This document shows positions 45,665 through 57,699 of a stretch of DNA of 64,000 bases, piece by piece; within the stretch, counting starts at the first letter, position 1, and each line of letters starts with the position of its first letter. Below the pieces are notes generated by a model that worked only from the letters and a program-made list of their open reading frames with translations, made no database searches and was not told the DNA's origin. The DNA comes from Phycomyces blakesleeanus NRRL 1555(-) (lineage: Eukaryota; Mucoromycota; Mucoromycetes; Mucorales; Phycomycetaceae): contig NW_017265135.1 in NCBI RefSeq assembly GCF_001638985.1, positions 3,433,545 through 3,497,544 of the forward strand. The letters are read 5' to 3'. The position numbers and the translations under genes are program-made.

Positions 45665-48600
45665 TTATATAGAAAGCGTCTCATCAGTGGTGCCTACGAT
45701 TGTTGAGCTTAAATGAGTTTGTGGAGGCTGGATTGATTTTGAGATTGGATGTGACATTTGCTGCTGCTTCATCGGATTGTTTCCTTGAGCACTATGGCTG
45801 GGGGCATTACTCCAAGACACACGCTCATTATCAGCCATGTACACAGAAGGTGGTAGACTTGGTTGCTTCATGGTGGTACCCATGTAGCGCTGCCGAGTTA
45901 CTGGATTACGAAAAACGAATGCGAACAAGTCATCGGGAATAAGTCTGATTACTACACCAATTGGAAGACTCAATACACCAATTACAAGTGAAATTGCCCA
46001 GTGTGGTCCATTCAAGGGTATAACCTGGAAGGCTTCTCCTCCGAATTGTACAATCAAGCACTGTCCAACAACACACACTACAAAAATACCGATAAAGAAC
46101 TTGTTTGCCCAGATATTGGAAAACACATTTAGTTTACTATCGATTCTTCGGCAACTAGTAAATCGATAAATCAATCGATAAATATAAATAAGTATAAAAG
46201 ATTTCAACTTGACAAGTTACACGAAGACTTACTTGAGCTCGTTAAATATCTGACAAAACACAAAGGTGTTAAATACGATGGTCTGAAGAATTACATCCTC
46301 AGTATCATGCTCCAATACATTTCCATACAGCAACACAAGAGTGACAATGATCTGAAATATTGCTTGACCGATAATCATTTTCCACATTTTCAAAGTAATT
46401 AGTGGAGATGATCGCGATTCAGGCGCACGCAACAATAATTCAGGAGTGGGTGGGTCTGTAGCCAGGGCCAGAGCAGCAAAAGTGTCCATAATCAAGTTGA
46501 CCCACAGCAACTGGACAGCAGTAAGCACTGATTTCTGATTTGAACTCACGACAGCAGAAATGAAAGTAAGGATGACTGCAGTGAGGTTGACAGTGATCTG
46601 GAACTCGAGAAACTTCTTAACCGCATCGTTTACACACCTGCCCCACATAATGGCCTTTACAATACTCGAAAAGTTATCGTCCATCAAGATAATGCTCGAG
46701 GCTTCCTTGGCTACTTCGGTACCTGCAATTCCCATTGAGAATCCTACATCGGCCATCTTCAGGGCCGGGCCATCGTTTGTACCGTCTCCAGTGACAGCCA
46801 CAATGTCCCCTAGTTCTCTGAGACGGCTCACGAGGATCCTTTTGTCTTCCGGGCTCGATCTAGCCAAGACCTGGAGGCGCGGGAGGACAGTGTCCATTTC
46901 AGATTGCGGGAGGGCACGAAATACTGGGCCTTCCATCACAATGCCGCCCTGTGTATATATACCACATTCTTTTGCAATACTTTTGGCTGTCACTAGATTA
47001 TCTCCGGTCACCATCCTTACAAACACACCTGCTTGCTGGCATGCCTTGACGGCTTCTGTGACACCCGGTCGAAGCGGATCCTGGATACCAACGATACCGA
47101 GGAGGGTGATATTGTTGCCATGCACAAGATCTTCAAAGTTTACTTCGCCATCGGGATCTTGCATGTGTGGTGGCCAAGTCTCAAAGTCACGATATCCTAT
47201 TCCTATAGTCCGCAGACTGCGCAGTGCATAGGTCTGAATGGTATGTTCTACTCGCTTACGGTCTTCAGCTGTCAATGGGCGTGTCTTGATAACCTCTTGG
47301 TCTAGGTTGGAAGAGTCGTAATTTTCGGCTTTGAGTGAGACGATAAAAGAACACTGTTCCAAGAATAGCTCAGAGGCCCCTTTGATGTGTGCACGGTATA
47401 GACAACGATGTGGATCGGTAGGGTGCGGGATACGTATTACTACAGCCATGGCTTTACGCTCGGAACTAAAAGGAAACATCTGTTCAACTGGCAAACTGTT
47501 GCGTAGTGCGTCGTAGGGCTTTGAACCTGTGGCACGAGAGAATGCCAACAGAGCTGTTTCGGTCTTGTTACCTACAAATTGGGTCTCGCCCTTATCGTCT
47601 GTAGTCTCGAATGCCGAGCTATTGAGAGCAATTGACTGATGGAGTATATTTAGGACAACAAAAGGCACCTTTTGCGGTAGGGCGGCAATCTCGGTAATGT
47701 CTGCCCTTGGTTCAGTGCTTTTTTCTACAAATCTAAAGGAGACTCCGAGGGTTCCCGCGACGACGGTCATCTTATTTTGTGTGAGTGTACCAGTCTTGTC
47801 AGAGCATACGGTTGTAGCATTTCCCATAGTTTCACATGCTGCTAACACTCGGACGAGATTGTTGTCTTTTAGCATGCGCTGAGTTGCATATGCTAAGGCT
47901 ATGTATACAAAAGGAAAAGAATAAAATGAAGAAAAAGAAAAACAACAAAAATATTAAATGATGAGTATGTATGTATGTGAACATGAATAGATAATAAATG
48001 CAAATTCTAAATTCTATTAGCAAATGCTCGATTTAAATATAACAGACATTTACTCACCAAGCGTAACTGCTAAGGGAAGACCTTCTGGTACAGCCACGAC
48101 AACAATTGTGACAACAACAATTAAGATCTTCATAATATCCATTACAATTGTAGTTGCCTGGCTAGGAATTCCCTCTTTCCATCCCACAAAGTAGCGGATC
48201 AAAAGTACAATTAACATCAATATTCCAGCAGCTGATCCAAGTTTGGCAATCATATCTGCAAGGCCATTGAGCTTCTCTTGAAGAGGTGTTGTTTCTGGCT
48301 CGGATCGTAATGCCATCATAGTCCGACCGTAATATGAATTTTGCCCGATGGCTGTGACAAGGTAGGTACACGAACCCTCGAGAACCTTTGAGCCGGAAAT
48401 AATGAAAGGGTCTGGCATGGATTTTGAGGGCTTGAGAGTTGGGTTGGAAGTTTTTTCCTTTAATAATAGGTTATCTTGGTCTTCCTTCCAGAGAGTATAG
48501 CACAGCTGCCAGTCTTGTTTGCGAACAGCATCTGATTCTCCTGTAGCAGCAGACTCATCACATCGTAAGTTGTGGCCTTGAATAAATATACCATCTGTAG

Positions 48601-49544
48601 CCGCAATGTCTCCTGGCTCGAGATGTAAAATATCGCCGACTTGGATATCCCGTACTGGAACTAGTAAAGGAATACCTCCTCGTGTTGCCTAATAATGATA
48701 AATGAAATGCAATGAAATGAAATGAAAGATGAGATTGTATAGATCAAATTCTACAGAGATTAAGGTTACATACTTTGACTGACCGATCTTCCTTTTTTGC
48801 ATTCAGTTTTTGGAATTGCTTTTCTTTTTGATAATCATTTGCACTGCCAATAAGAACAACAAGTAGAATGGCAATGATGATTGCCACACCTTCAACCCAT
48901 TTTACGCCTGCTATTCGGTTACCAAGAGAGTCATATTCAGGTACGGCAATATCTTCATAGAGGCCAACACTGAGAGATACAACGGCCGCGATTGATAAAA
49001 GGATCTGTGGTTATGGGCTGTGATTAGAGAAAGTGTGGTTATGATAAGGAGTACAAAAGCCTACCAACGTTTTGTCTTGGAAGGCTACCCACATGAGATG
49101 GAATATTGATTTTGTCTTGACTTCTGGGAGGACATTTGAACCATAGATGTGTAGTCTCTGTGGAAAGGGACTTTGGGACTCTAGATTTCCTTCAGTTTCG
49201 GTCGATTGTGGATCAATATTGGGTGATATATCGTTTGACTGATTGGAAATGATTTCGGGTTTGCTTAAGATTTGTTCGATGGTTATTGGGGAGTGAATAT
49301 CAGCGTTTGGGATTAAGCCTGTAGATAGGTTGACATGGAGACCTCTTGCGATGCCCAATAGACCCCCAAGACTTGCGAGAAGAGGCAAATTCTTTGGGTC
49401 CATGAGGTCAGAGAGCTGATCAGGAGTAAATGCGAAGGGATTTTTTGGGTCATTGTGTGGCGTAGGGTGTTCTCGTAAGTCAATTGTGACAGAGGTTGGA
49501 GAAGAGTCTGGTATTGTAAGTGATAGATTGTTTCTAGAGGACAT
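45665..49544 (-). CDS. plasma-membrane/vacuolar-type Ca2+-transporting P-type ATPase (PMCA/Pmc1-like)
   Basis: Exons 49544-49065, 49004-48774, 48688-48058, 47898-46233 and 46154-45665 join in frame to 1165 aa. P2B ATPases export Ca2+ from the cytosol or into the vacuole. Motifs in order: VGDILHLEPGDIAATDGIF, actuator CDESAATGESDAV, the membrane proline motif VAVPEGLPLAVTL, phosphorylation CSDKTGTLTQNKMTVV (Asp acceptor), nucleotide-binding HIKGASELFLEQC, VRMVTGDNLVTAKSIAKECG, and the hinge AVTGDGTNDGPALKMADVG. Membrane pairs flank these. LLWVNLIMDTFAALALATDP marks M6 of PMCA pumps. The N-terminal 150 residues precede M1 and include LGGLLGIARGLHVNLSTGL, typical of Pmc1. The C-terminal tail is short and Ser/Gln-rich without an obvious calmodulin site. 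All catalytic residues are present. Confidence 0.96.
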
Positions 49545-50270
49545 TTATGGTTATTATACTTTAATAGGTATTTAATGCTAATAGTGAAGTATTAACAATA
49601 GTAGTAATTATGAATATGAAAGTAATTATAATTTTATAGAGTAGTAATAAAAAGAAAGTCGATCAAGAGGTATAGAATTTATTGAATAAATAAATAAAAT
49701 TAAAAAATTAAAAATTAAAATTAAAATAAAGGAAGTTTCTAATGAAGACGATAAAAAGATAATATAAATTTCTTGGGTAGAAGCATTCTCTTGTTTCGGA
49801 AGCACCTTGTCTACTTCTTAGTAGTAAGAAAAGAAGAAGAAAAAAAGGGGGGAGAAACAATGAGGGAAAGAGGGGGGGTGAATGGGTGAATGAGTGAGTG
49901 AGTGAGTGAGTGAGTGAATATTAACGATAAAATAGAGTGAGATAAAGCTGAATGGTTTTTTAGGTGAGTTGCAGGACAGTTGAACAGCAGAAAAGATAAT
50001 ATTAGATTGTAATCCAAATATTTAGTTTATTTTTTTGTACATATACTTTGAGTTGGTTTTCCAATAGGGATGTGTCTTGGCCAAATCTGCAAGACAAGAA
50101 TTAAGAATATAATATATATATATATATATACAATAAATAAATAAATTAACATGCAACTTTTTTTCTTCTTCATCTTCTTATTTTTTATATGTATTCTATT
50201 ATTTCTGATAATCCATTACGACGTGAGATATGGCTCATTTATTCGCTATTGTATGTTAAAGGAGTCCAAA

Positions 50271-50287
50271 GGGGGGGGGGGGGGGGG
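50271..50287 (+). repeat. 17-nt poly-G run
   Basis: Seventeen consecutive G in AT-rich intergenic DNA, the same length as the poly-C run in an intron at 15320-15336. Confidence 0.9.
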
Positions 50288-50378
50288 AGATTTATTTAAA
50301 AAGGCTTGGTTAGGAATTCTTTACACACATATGTATATCTGTGTAGTGTGTAATAAATGAACAAATGTTTATAGTACA

Positions 50379-50440
50379 CACTGCACTAAAATACACTATA
50401 CTGCACTGCACTAAAATACACTATACTGCACTGCACTGCC
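50379..50440 (+). repeat. tandem duplication with ACTGC/AATACACTATA units
   Basis: The unit CTGCACTAAAATACACTATA occurs twice in direct orientation about 26 nt apart, with extra CACTG copies at the edges. Confidence 0.8.
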
Positions 50441-50837
50441 TTACAATATATACATACATACTACATACATACTACATACATCTTCCTCTCTTCCTTTCTA
50501 TTTACTTTCAAATGTATGTACCCCAAATGTATCTAGTCATCCCATTTCCTGCGATCCTTCCTACGACCTTGATAATATTGGATACAAAAAAAAGTGAATT
50601 ATAAGAGGGTCAATTTATACAGTAGTAACCCACCCAAAAGATAAAAGATCATCAAGAAACATTCCGACAAAAAAAAAGAAACAAAGTATAATCCTAAAGT
50701 TCAATATTTTCTTTTTCTTGGACCAATTTGATCTTCCTTGTCTTACTCCAGACCCTTGGAAATCTCCCTGGTTACATATATTATTATTAGGTTCAACGTC
50801 ACTTTATTCTTTTTTATATACTATAATAAAATAAAGC

Positions 50838-50898
50838 ACAGCACAGTACCGCACAGTACAGCACAGTACAGTACAGTACAGTACAGTACAATACAGCA
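50838..50898 (+). repeat. (CAGTA)n pentanucleotide array with CAGCA variants
   Basis: About eleven ACAGT/ACAGC units. The last five are identical, which suggests recent slippage; the outer units carry single-base variants. Confidence 0.85.
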
Positions 50899-51092
50899 CG
50901 TCCACACACAAAGGTCGTACAGTTCATTTTGAATGATTGTTTTTTTACTTCACCGATTGGGTCTCCATATTAACAAATAAGGAATAATCAAAGCATTCAT
51001 TCCCTTGAAATTATTACCGCCATTATTATACTTCTTTACCTAAATTCTTTCTTTCTTTTGCTCTTTACTTATCATTATCCATATCTTTAGAA

Positions 51093-51889
51093 ATGACTGG
51101 ACCTGTAAGTAGCCAAACACACATACACACACACATATATATATATATATAAATTAATCAATATATCAATATATCTATATACATATAAACACGCGTTAAT
51201 ATATTCTATTCAGGCTGTACGGAAGAGTAAGCAACGCAACGCACGCCAGAATTCAAATGCGTTTGGCATATTTACTGGACAGGAGATCATGGAATATAAA
51301 CAAGTGTTCGGTATCATGGACACAAACGACGATGGCATAGTCGATGCCAAAGACCTTGAAGTTACATTTCAACGCCTGGGTGAGTCAACTTATATAAACG
51401 TTAACAGGATTCTAATGATATTTATTCATATGTTTTCTATCAGGTCAACCAGCAAGTGTTGAACAACTAGAGAACATGATGAGCGAGGCGCCTGGATCGA
51501 TCAACTTTACGGTGTTCCTGACATTGATGGCTGATAAGCGTGCCGATATAGACCAAGATAATGTTATTATGGATGCATTTTCTGCATTTGATGAAAGTGG
51601 AAAAGGCATCATAAATGCTGAGTATCTTCGAGAGTGTATGACCACCATGGGAGATAGATTCACTGATGAAGAGGTAATATAATTTTTGGAGATTATGAAT
51701 TATAAATTATAAATTATAAATTATAATTATAATATTCTTTTTTGGAATTCTTGACTGGTTGAATATTTGCTAATGGAATGCACTTTTATGTATATGTAGG
51801 TAGACATCATGTTCAAGGGAACACCTGTAGATGAACATGGAAATTTCAACTATAGAGACTTTGTTAATGTTCTTAAGCATTGTGGATAG
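51093..51889 (+). CDS. myosin II regulatory light chain (EF-hand)
   Basis: Exons 51093-51104 (12 nt), 51214-51379, 51444-51673 and 51800-51889 join in frame to 165 aa. The order of motifs is that of myosin regulatory light chains: basic N-terminus with RQNSNAFGIFTGQEI, first EF hand FGIMDTNDDGIVDAKDLEVT with a complete calcium loop (D-x-N-D-D-G-x-x-D), EAPGSINFTVFLTLMADK, then YLRECMTTMGDRFTDEEVD and GNFNYRDFVNVLKHCG. Loops after the first lack key acids, as usual. S13 or nearby serine next to the basic end is a possible kinase site by analogy with animal light chains. It binds the IQ2 site of myosin II heavy chain and acts in the actomyosin ring. The 12-nt first exon is supported by the family-like N-terminus and exact phase. 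Confidence 0.93.
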
Positions 51890-53001
51890 ACACCATATCT
51901 TTTCTTATATCTTGTTAACCTTTTTAAAGTTGATCCTTTGCCCTGTATATATCTATATAGCTATACATGTGCCTACCTATAGAATGTTATTTATTTTTCT
52001 ACATATAAATATATGTATATACCTCTTTATCTATCTATATACATTTTCCTAATAAACCCATTTTGATAATACATTTTTTGTTTTTTTTTCCTAAAGCAGA
52101 CTGGACTTACTTCCCCCCTCCCTTCTTCTCCTCTATATTTTCATTTCTATATATATTTTTTACTACGCAAAGATGTACAATGATTTCAGAAGGTGGTGAA
52201 TTTTCCAAGAAATCTATTTTTCTTTAATATGTGCATCTTCAACCCAAGACACACTAAAAGAAGAAGATGAAAAAAATATATGTGTATATAAAATTTCTTC
52301 TCTTTCTTCTCTCTACTTTTTACTCCTTTTACCTTTCTCTCTCTCTCTCTGATTGACTAATATTAGATAAACCATAGTCTCTTGTGATGTAGCATATGCC
52401 TACATACACACAGCTTAGGAGAATACAAATGATCTATGAGCAGCAATAGGCTCATCTTCCAAAAAAAAATCCTTGGCGTATGTCTGAAAACCTAGAAGCA
52501 CAGAAGCACCTCTTTTTTCTTTCTTTCTTTCTTTCTTTCTTTCTTTTTTTATTTCTTTTTAAGGAGATTAACTATATTGTCCTTTTGAGTCTCCTTTTTA
52601 TATATATAAAACTTTATGTAGCCTAGGCAGTTGGCTCCTTTTGGGCTAATTTCTGTTTTGTGAGCGTGTGATAGAAAACCAAATCCTTCTTATGATTCTT
52701 TTACCTGTTATTACAATGTAAGGGATCGATACCATAAAGTAGGTTTGATTGAAATGATTTTATTTTTATTTTTTGAAAGGTCTCTGGAGCTTAGAAAGAT
52801 TAGCATGACCTTAAAAAAAAAGGTTAGAGAGACAAAGACAAAGACGAAGATAAAGTTAAAGAGTATCGAAAGATCCCTTTAAGTATATTGGACTTTATGA
52901 GCACACATCTCCTTTTACATCGCTTTTATTTTAGAGCACATCAATTGTTGGCTTAAGAATTCTTCATCTATTATATTTGAATAGATAATCAACAATCGTA
53001 T
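51890..53001. other. 1.1-kb convergent spacer
   Basis: 3' regions of the myosin light chain and Nup133 genes. Contains CT-rich tracts (52110-52130, 52290-52350), a CTTT array (52514-52545) and many T runs. No coding frame with protein-like composition was found. Confidence 0.55.
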
Positions 53002-53103
53002 TTATTTTATTTGTTTATTTTTTAAAAATTTTGAATATAGATCGGTCTCGTCTTCTTTGATCGATTCGAGCTCTTTAGTAATCCTCTTCATTTCTTTGGA
53101 TTC

Positions 53104-53134
<31 letters not shown>

Positions 53135-56100
53135 TGAAGAATAATAATAAAGAAGAATTAGATTACACAAATGACTTTTTATTAAATTAAATTATATACT
53201 TACCTAATAATTTATTTAATGGTAGAGAGTCAGGACCTTCGCCATTGGCAGACATGTAAGCCAATCGAGAATAGCCCAAAAGTGCCTACAAAGAATGTAT
53301 TAAAACAATAGGCTACATGTTAACCGGAAGAAAGAAAGAAAGAAAGAAAGGGAATCTTACCTTTCTCTTTGAGGGTTCGTGCTCTGTTCTTAGTACCTCT
53401 TGCAGAGCACCGAACATATTCTTATAATCACACACACGCATATAATGTATCCATGCAATCGGAACCTTATTTTCTTGAAAAAACTCTGTGATGGGCTGAA
53501 AATATGATGGCTTTAGCTTTAAAATCTTGCCTTCTTGATCTACAAATTTATGTTGATTAGAGCATTACTTTTAAGATAAAAAAATGACAATGACAAAGAA
53601 AATGGCAATAGCACTACAGACAGCATCATCACTGCTACTACTACTACTACTACTACTACTATTATTATTAAACTTACTGTGATCGCAATACCATTTGCAT
53701 AAAGAATATACAAATTCATTTCCATATCGACAGAGATATGTTTCGCGTAATTTTTCAGCTTCAGTCCCTTCTTCACTCTGAGTAATTTCAAGGAGTGCAC
53801 TAAAATGTTTAGATTTCTCTGCCATTTCAATTGCCAATTGCTTGTACCCAGTCTTGAAAATTGTTTCGATTACAAATCCTTGGATCTGGTGTACTGTTTT
53901 ATCTACAGCAGAGCTTTTTTACACAATTGATTTTTTTATGTTTAGTTTTTGTTTTACGCGTTAGAAATTGGGTATTTATATACATTTATATATCAATAAA
54001 AAGAAAGTAAGGAAGATAAAGTAATTCTTATTTTGTACCAAAATCTTACCTGTCCTCTTCTGAAATATCCAAGTTTAACAGTTCCTGACCGAGATCACAG
54101 AGCTGTTTCCCAAGATCAGACTCCATATTCACCGGCAGATTTAGAGTGATATGTTCATTGAGAGTGTTTTTCTCGTCGACAAAATTATCTGTATATGATT
54201 GGTTTATGGAGTGGAAAGCGTACGTCTTTTCAAATGAACTCTTTAATAACTTTCGCCATTTGACTATGTGTACATATATATCATCATCATCATTAGTATC
54301 ATTATTATTTACAGAAGCTAGTCTCACATTATTTCCTGTTAAATATTCTTTAAACACTTACGAGTCCAGACTTTATTAACATCAGGTAGATTATAATCCT
54401 TGAGGCGGGTCTCAAACTTTCTATAAGCGTGGCGTATACTCTAAAATACCACCAATACCAAAAACAAATAAATCAAAAGAGTTAATTTTCAAGGGAAAAG
54501 GAGAAATCTGTTTACTTCAATATATATATATTACCAAGATAAGTTCGTTGGCTCTGATTCTAAATCCCTGCATTTTCATAGGAGAAGTGAAATAAAGAGA
54601 TTCTTGTATATTGGCAAAGGCCTCGAAGAATTGAGTGGGGAAAATACACTTGTTTGTGGATAGGAGTTTACCAAATTTAAGTCAGTCAGTTACAAAGGAA
54701 GCAGTTTTAGTCCGGGTTTATTGACTGTATAGAGCCTCAAGCATTAATTATTTACTATTCCTTACATGTTTTGACAAAGAATCGGCCAAAATTCGCTCAT
54801 TGTCTTGAAGCGTGAGCATGTGTTTAGATGGAGATAAACCCAAAAACACCTTTTCAATAATAGCTGTGTATTCAAAGAAGTGTGCCGACTTTTTTCTTTT
54901 TATATTTATATCGATGTTATGTAAATATGGGTATTAGTAACATATTTTTTATATAACCTTTTGAGAAAGCATATAGCCAGCCATTTTTGTTTATTTTATT
55001 TGCGTACTTACTTTTGATTAGTATATTGTTTCCATATCTCATCAGCTACAATCGAAGCTTCTGTATATGCGAGTAGCTTTTTCCTGGTTGTCCGATCAAT
55101 CTATAGCAGTAGCAACAGCAGCAGTAGTATTATTAGAATGTTGTGATCTGTTCCATTATAAAACACATCATGTCACCGAAACCTACCTGGCTGAATAAAT
55201 CTTCTTTCTTTAAGGCATCAGCAATGTTCATAATGAATTGTAAACGCAAAGAAAAGAAGGGTGTAAAATTCATCTTTGGTCCTGTAAAGAAACAATCTGC
55301 CATCCAAATATCGGATTAGCATACAATTTCTTATATATATATTTTATCTATACAAAGTTTTAATTACAGGAATATTGCTTACCTCCAACAAAGACACTGT
55401 GTGTGGCAGATAGTGCAGCTTTGCCTATATTGCCACGCATTGGCCTGGTAGATATGGGAAAAGATAATGGGTTCTATTTACACATAAATACAACCTTTTA
55501 TTTAGTTTCTCACACGTATTCTATGACTCTTTTCCCATACATTGGCCTTGTCTTGGAATGCCGCAGCTTGCAAAAGCCTTTTTTCAAGAAACTTTGTATT
55601 ATCAAATACTCTATTTTTTTTAAAAAGAAAAGGTATTTCAATAAATATATACCCAATATTTAGAACATATGGATATAATTGCTAATATTTTTATCACAAT
55701 ACTTACTCATTTGATTTCTTATCTTTGATTGCTTTGTGGTCTACCTTGAATTCCAAGACTTTACCCATGGCAGTAAGAATTGTTGCCACCGAAGCGTCAT
55801 CTTCATCAGACTTCTCTCTGTTGGTATCTTGAACAGTGGTGTAAAGAAACATGTCGCCCAGTTCTGGTTTTAAGCCAATTGTGCTTTCAAATATGGTATG
55901 TTGGTCGATACAGATAGATATGACGCTGTCGTCAAAGGTTACAAATGCAATAGGCCCAGTTCCAGAGACTCTAATGGTCGGCTTTCGTTTTTTGCTACTC
56001 ATTATCTAATTATTATTATTTTTATGTTTTGTTTAATCAAATATGTTAGTTGATTTGACAGTGGCACACTCTTGGACCTCTAGAATCCTCCACTCCCAAT

Positions 56101-57699
56101 GATTGTTTTAGCTTTGTATACCGTTGAATATGGCAGGGTGACAATATGATTTATCTTGTATTCTTTTTCAGTAAGTTGATATCCCTCTACTAATGAGCTT
56201 ATAGTAGAGATATACAAAAGAATAACAGCAAATTGGGTGCAGTTATCCATCTCTGGAACATGGTATGATACAAGAAGTGCCGATGTGCCCGGACTTTAAA
56301 GCTCTTTAGCCACACTGTACATACATAGCAGTTAAGAAAGAAAGAAAAAAATGCTTACTTGTATCTGTCCATGTCAATTATATGTATTTTCACATCCTCA
56401 TCCGATGGTCTTTTCAAGATATTCTTTGATATGTATTGCTTGACAGCAGGTACAACGTCTAATTTGAATAAGAGCTGTATAGAGCAACGGCTAAATTAAT
56501 AAAAGAAACCATCTACTATTTGTGTATGTGTATCTTCATGTTTTTGGGTTATTTTACAATAATAGTAGTCAGAAAAAGAAAAAGCTCACCTTTGGGTCAC
56601 CATTCGCGGAGACCGCCCACTTTTGAAGCATTCCATCATTCAATGTCATAAAGCAAGTGTCGGCATTCCTATAACTTGCGTGTAAGTAGCATTCGATAAA
56701 TAAAATCACTTTACTCTTTATTATATCCTTACATGCTTTCAGTTTTGACGAGTCTAAGTACAGGAAGATTATCTTTACAGCCATGTGTGCCTCTAACCCG
56801 CGTAATTGCAGACGGAAGCCAATTTTCAAGGATGTTTGAAAAGGCCGATCCTTTGTGAGAAGATTTAATCGAAAAATCAACTGTGCTTTGGTTACTTTGG
56901 ATAGCCAGCAATATCACTCTTCCTGAAGAGGTACCGACGACAATTTGGTTGTGAGACAGAAGACAGATCGAGGTTATATGACTCTGGGTTTCCAAAGGCA
57001 TTTTATGAGTACAGCAGGGATTTGAAAACGGCGCTGCCGACTTGATATTCGACCAAAGCGATGCATTTCCATTGATATCAATTACAAAAAGCTTTGCTGA
57101 GGACGTATCTGTGTGCGCCGGGATCATAATAACAAAAGGAGAAGATTGGCAGCTGGGTGGTGGCTTTAAAATAATTTCATCGTATGTCTGGTAATGAGTG
57201 TATAGAGATTGAAATCATGTTAGAAATCCCAGTGTTTATGGTGTGTTTGGATGATGTGATTTTGTACCTTGGGATCAACTTTGAGGTAAATAGAGACAAG
57301 ACTTTTGCTTGCCATGACGGCATAATGTGCGTTACATGATGCATAGGCAAAAACATCCTCAGGCCTGTCTGTTTTGCATAAGAGCAGTAAGTTTGAAAGT
57401 TGCCCTTTACATCTTAACAGCATGTGTATATGGGTATGTTATTATTATTATCATTATTATTATTATTATTTACCACATGAGTTGATAGTTTCTAATAGCA
57501 AGGGTGGAATAGCATTTTGTCTAAGCACAATATATGTTTTGTCGAATTGAAGAACGTCTGGATGATTCCATGGAAATTGCACTAATTTCAATTTGTCTTT
57601 CAATGTATAATCGTCAAAGATGTCTTTTAATTGAGACATTTTGTTTGTGTGATTGGGAGAAATGAACTTGGTCTCTGTAGATTCATCAGTCAGATTCAT
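53002..57699 (-). CDS. NUP133: nuclear pore protein Nup133
   Basis: Eighteen exons join in frame to 972 aa; first exons 57699-57474, 57404-57268, 57187-56733, last 53539-53361, 53285-53204, 53102-53002. Nup133 is the membrane-end member of the Y (Nup84/Nup107) complex scaffold. The N-terminal half forms a beta-propeller, with DRPEDVFAYASCNAHYAVMA, HITSICLLSHNQIVVGTSSG and NADTCFMTLNDGMLQKWAVS; PMRGNIGKAALSATHSVF marks its end. The C-terminal half is alpha-solenoid: MNIADALKKEDLFSQ, LGLSPSKHMLTLQDNERILA, VHQIQGFVIETIFKTGYKQLA, AEKLRETYLCRYGNEF, and PIAWIHYMRVCDYKNMF then ALLGYSRLAYMSANGE. It is somewhat shorter than animal or yeast Nup133 (about 1150 aa). Introns are as short as 44 nt. Identification rests on domain order and several helical motifs, so is good but not absolute. 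Confidence 0.82.
53107..53134. repeat. (ATT)n microsatellite in the last Nup133 intron
   Basis: Nine perfect ATT units next to the acceptor of the last Nup133 intron (acceptor at 53104-53103). Confidence 0.85.

Larger units (their letters stand above)
49545..51092. other. 1.5-kb spacer rich in simple repeats
   Basis: No gene recognised. Contains a GAGT array (49889-49917), a run of 17 G (50271-50287), duplicated CACTGCACTAAAATACACTA units (50379-50440), TACATACATAC repeats (50450-50482) and a CAGTA pentamer array (50840-50898). It holds the promoters of the Ca2+-ATPase (left) and of the myosin light chain (right). Confidence 0.6.

Noticed and set aside
46560..47231. 223-codon plus-strand frame opposite the Ca2+-ATPase
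   Set aside because: It lies fully inside the strongly conserved ATPase exon and has no motif; it is a shadow frame.
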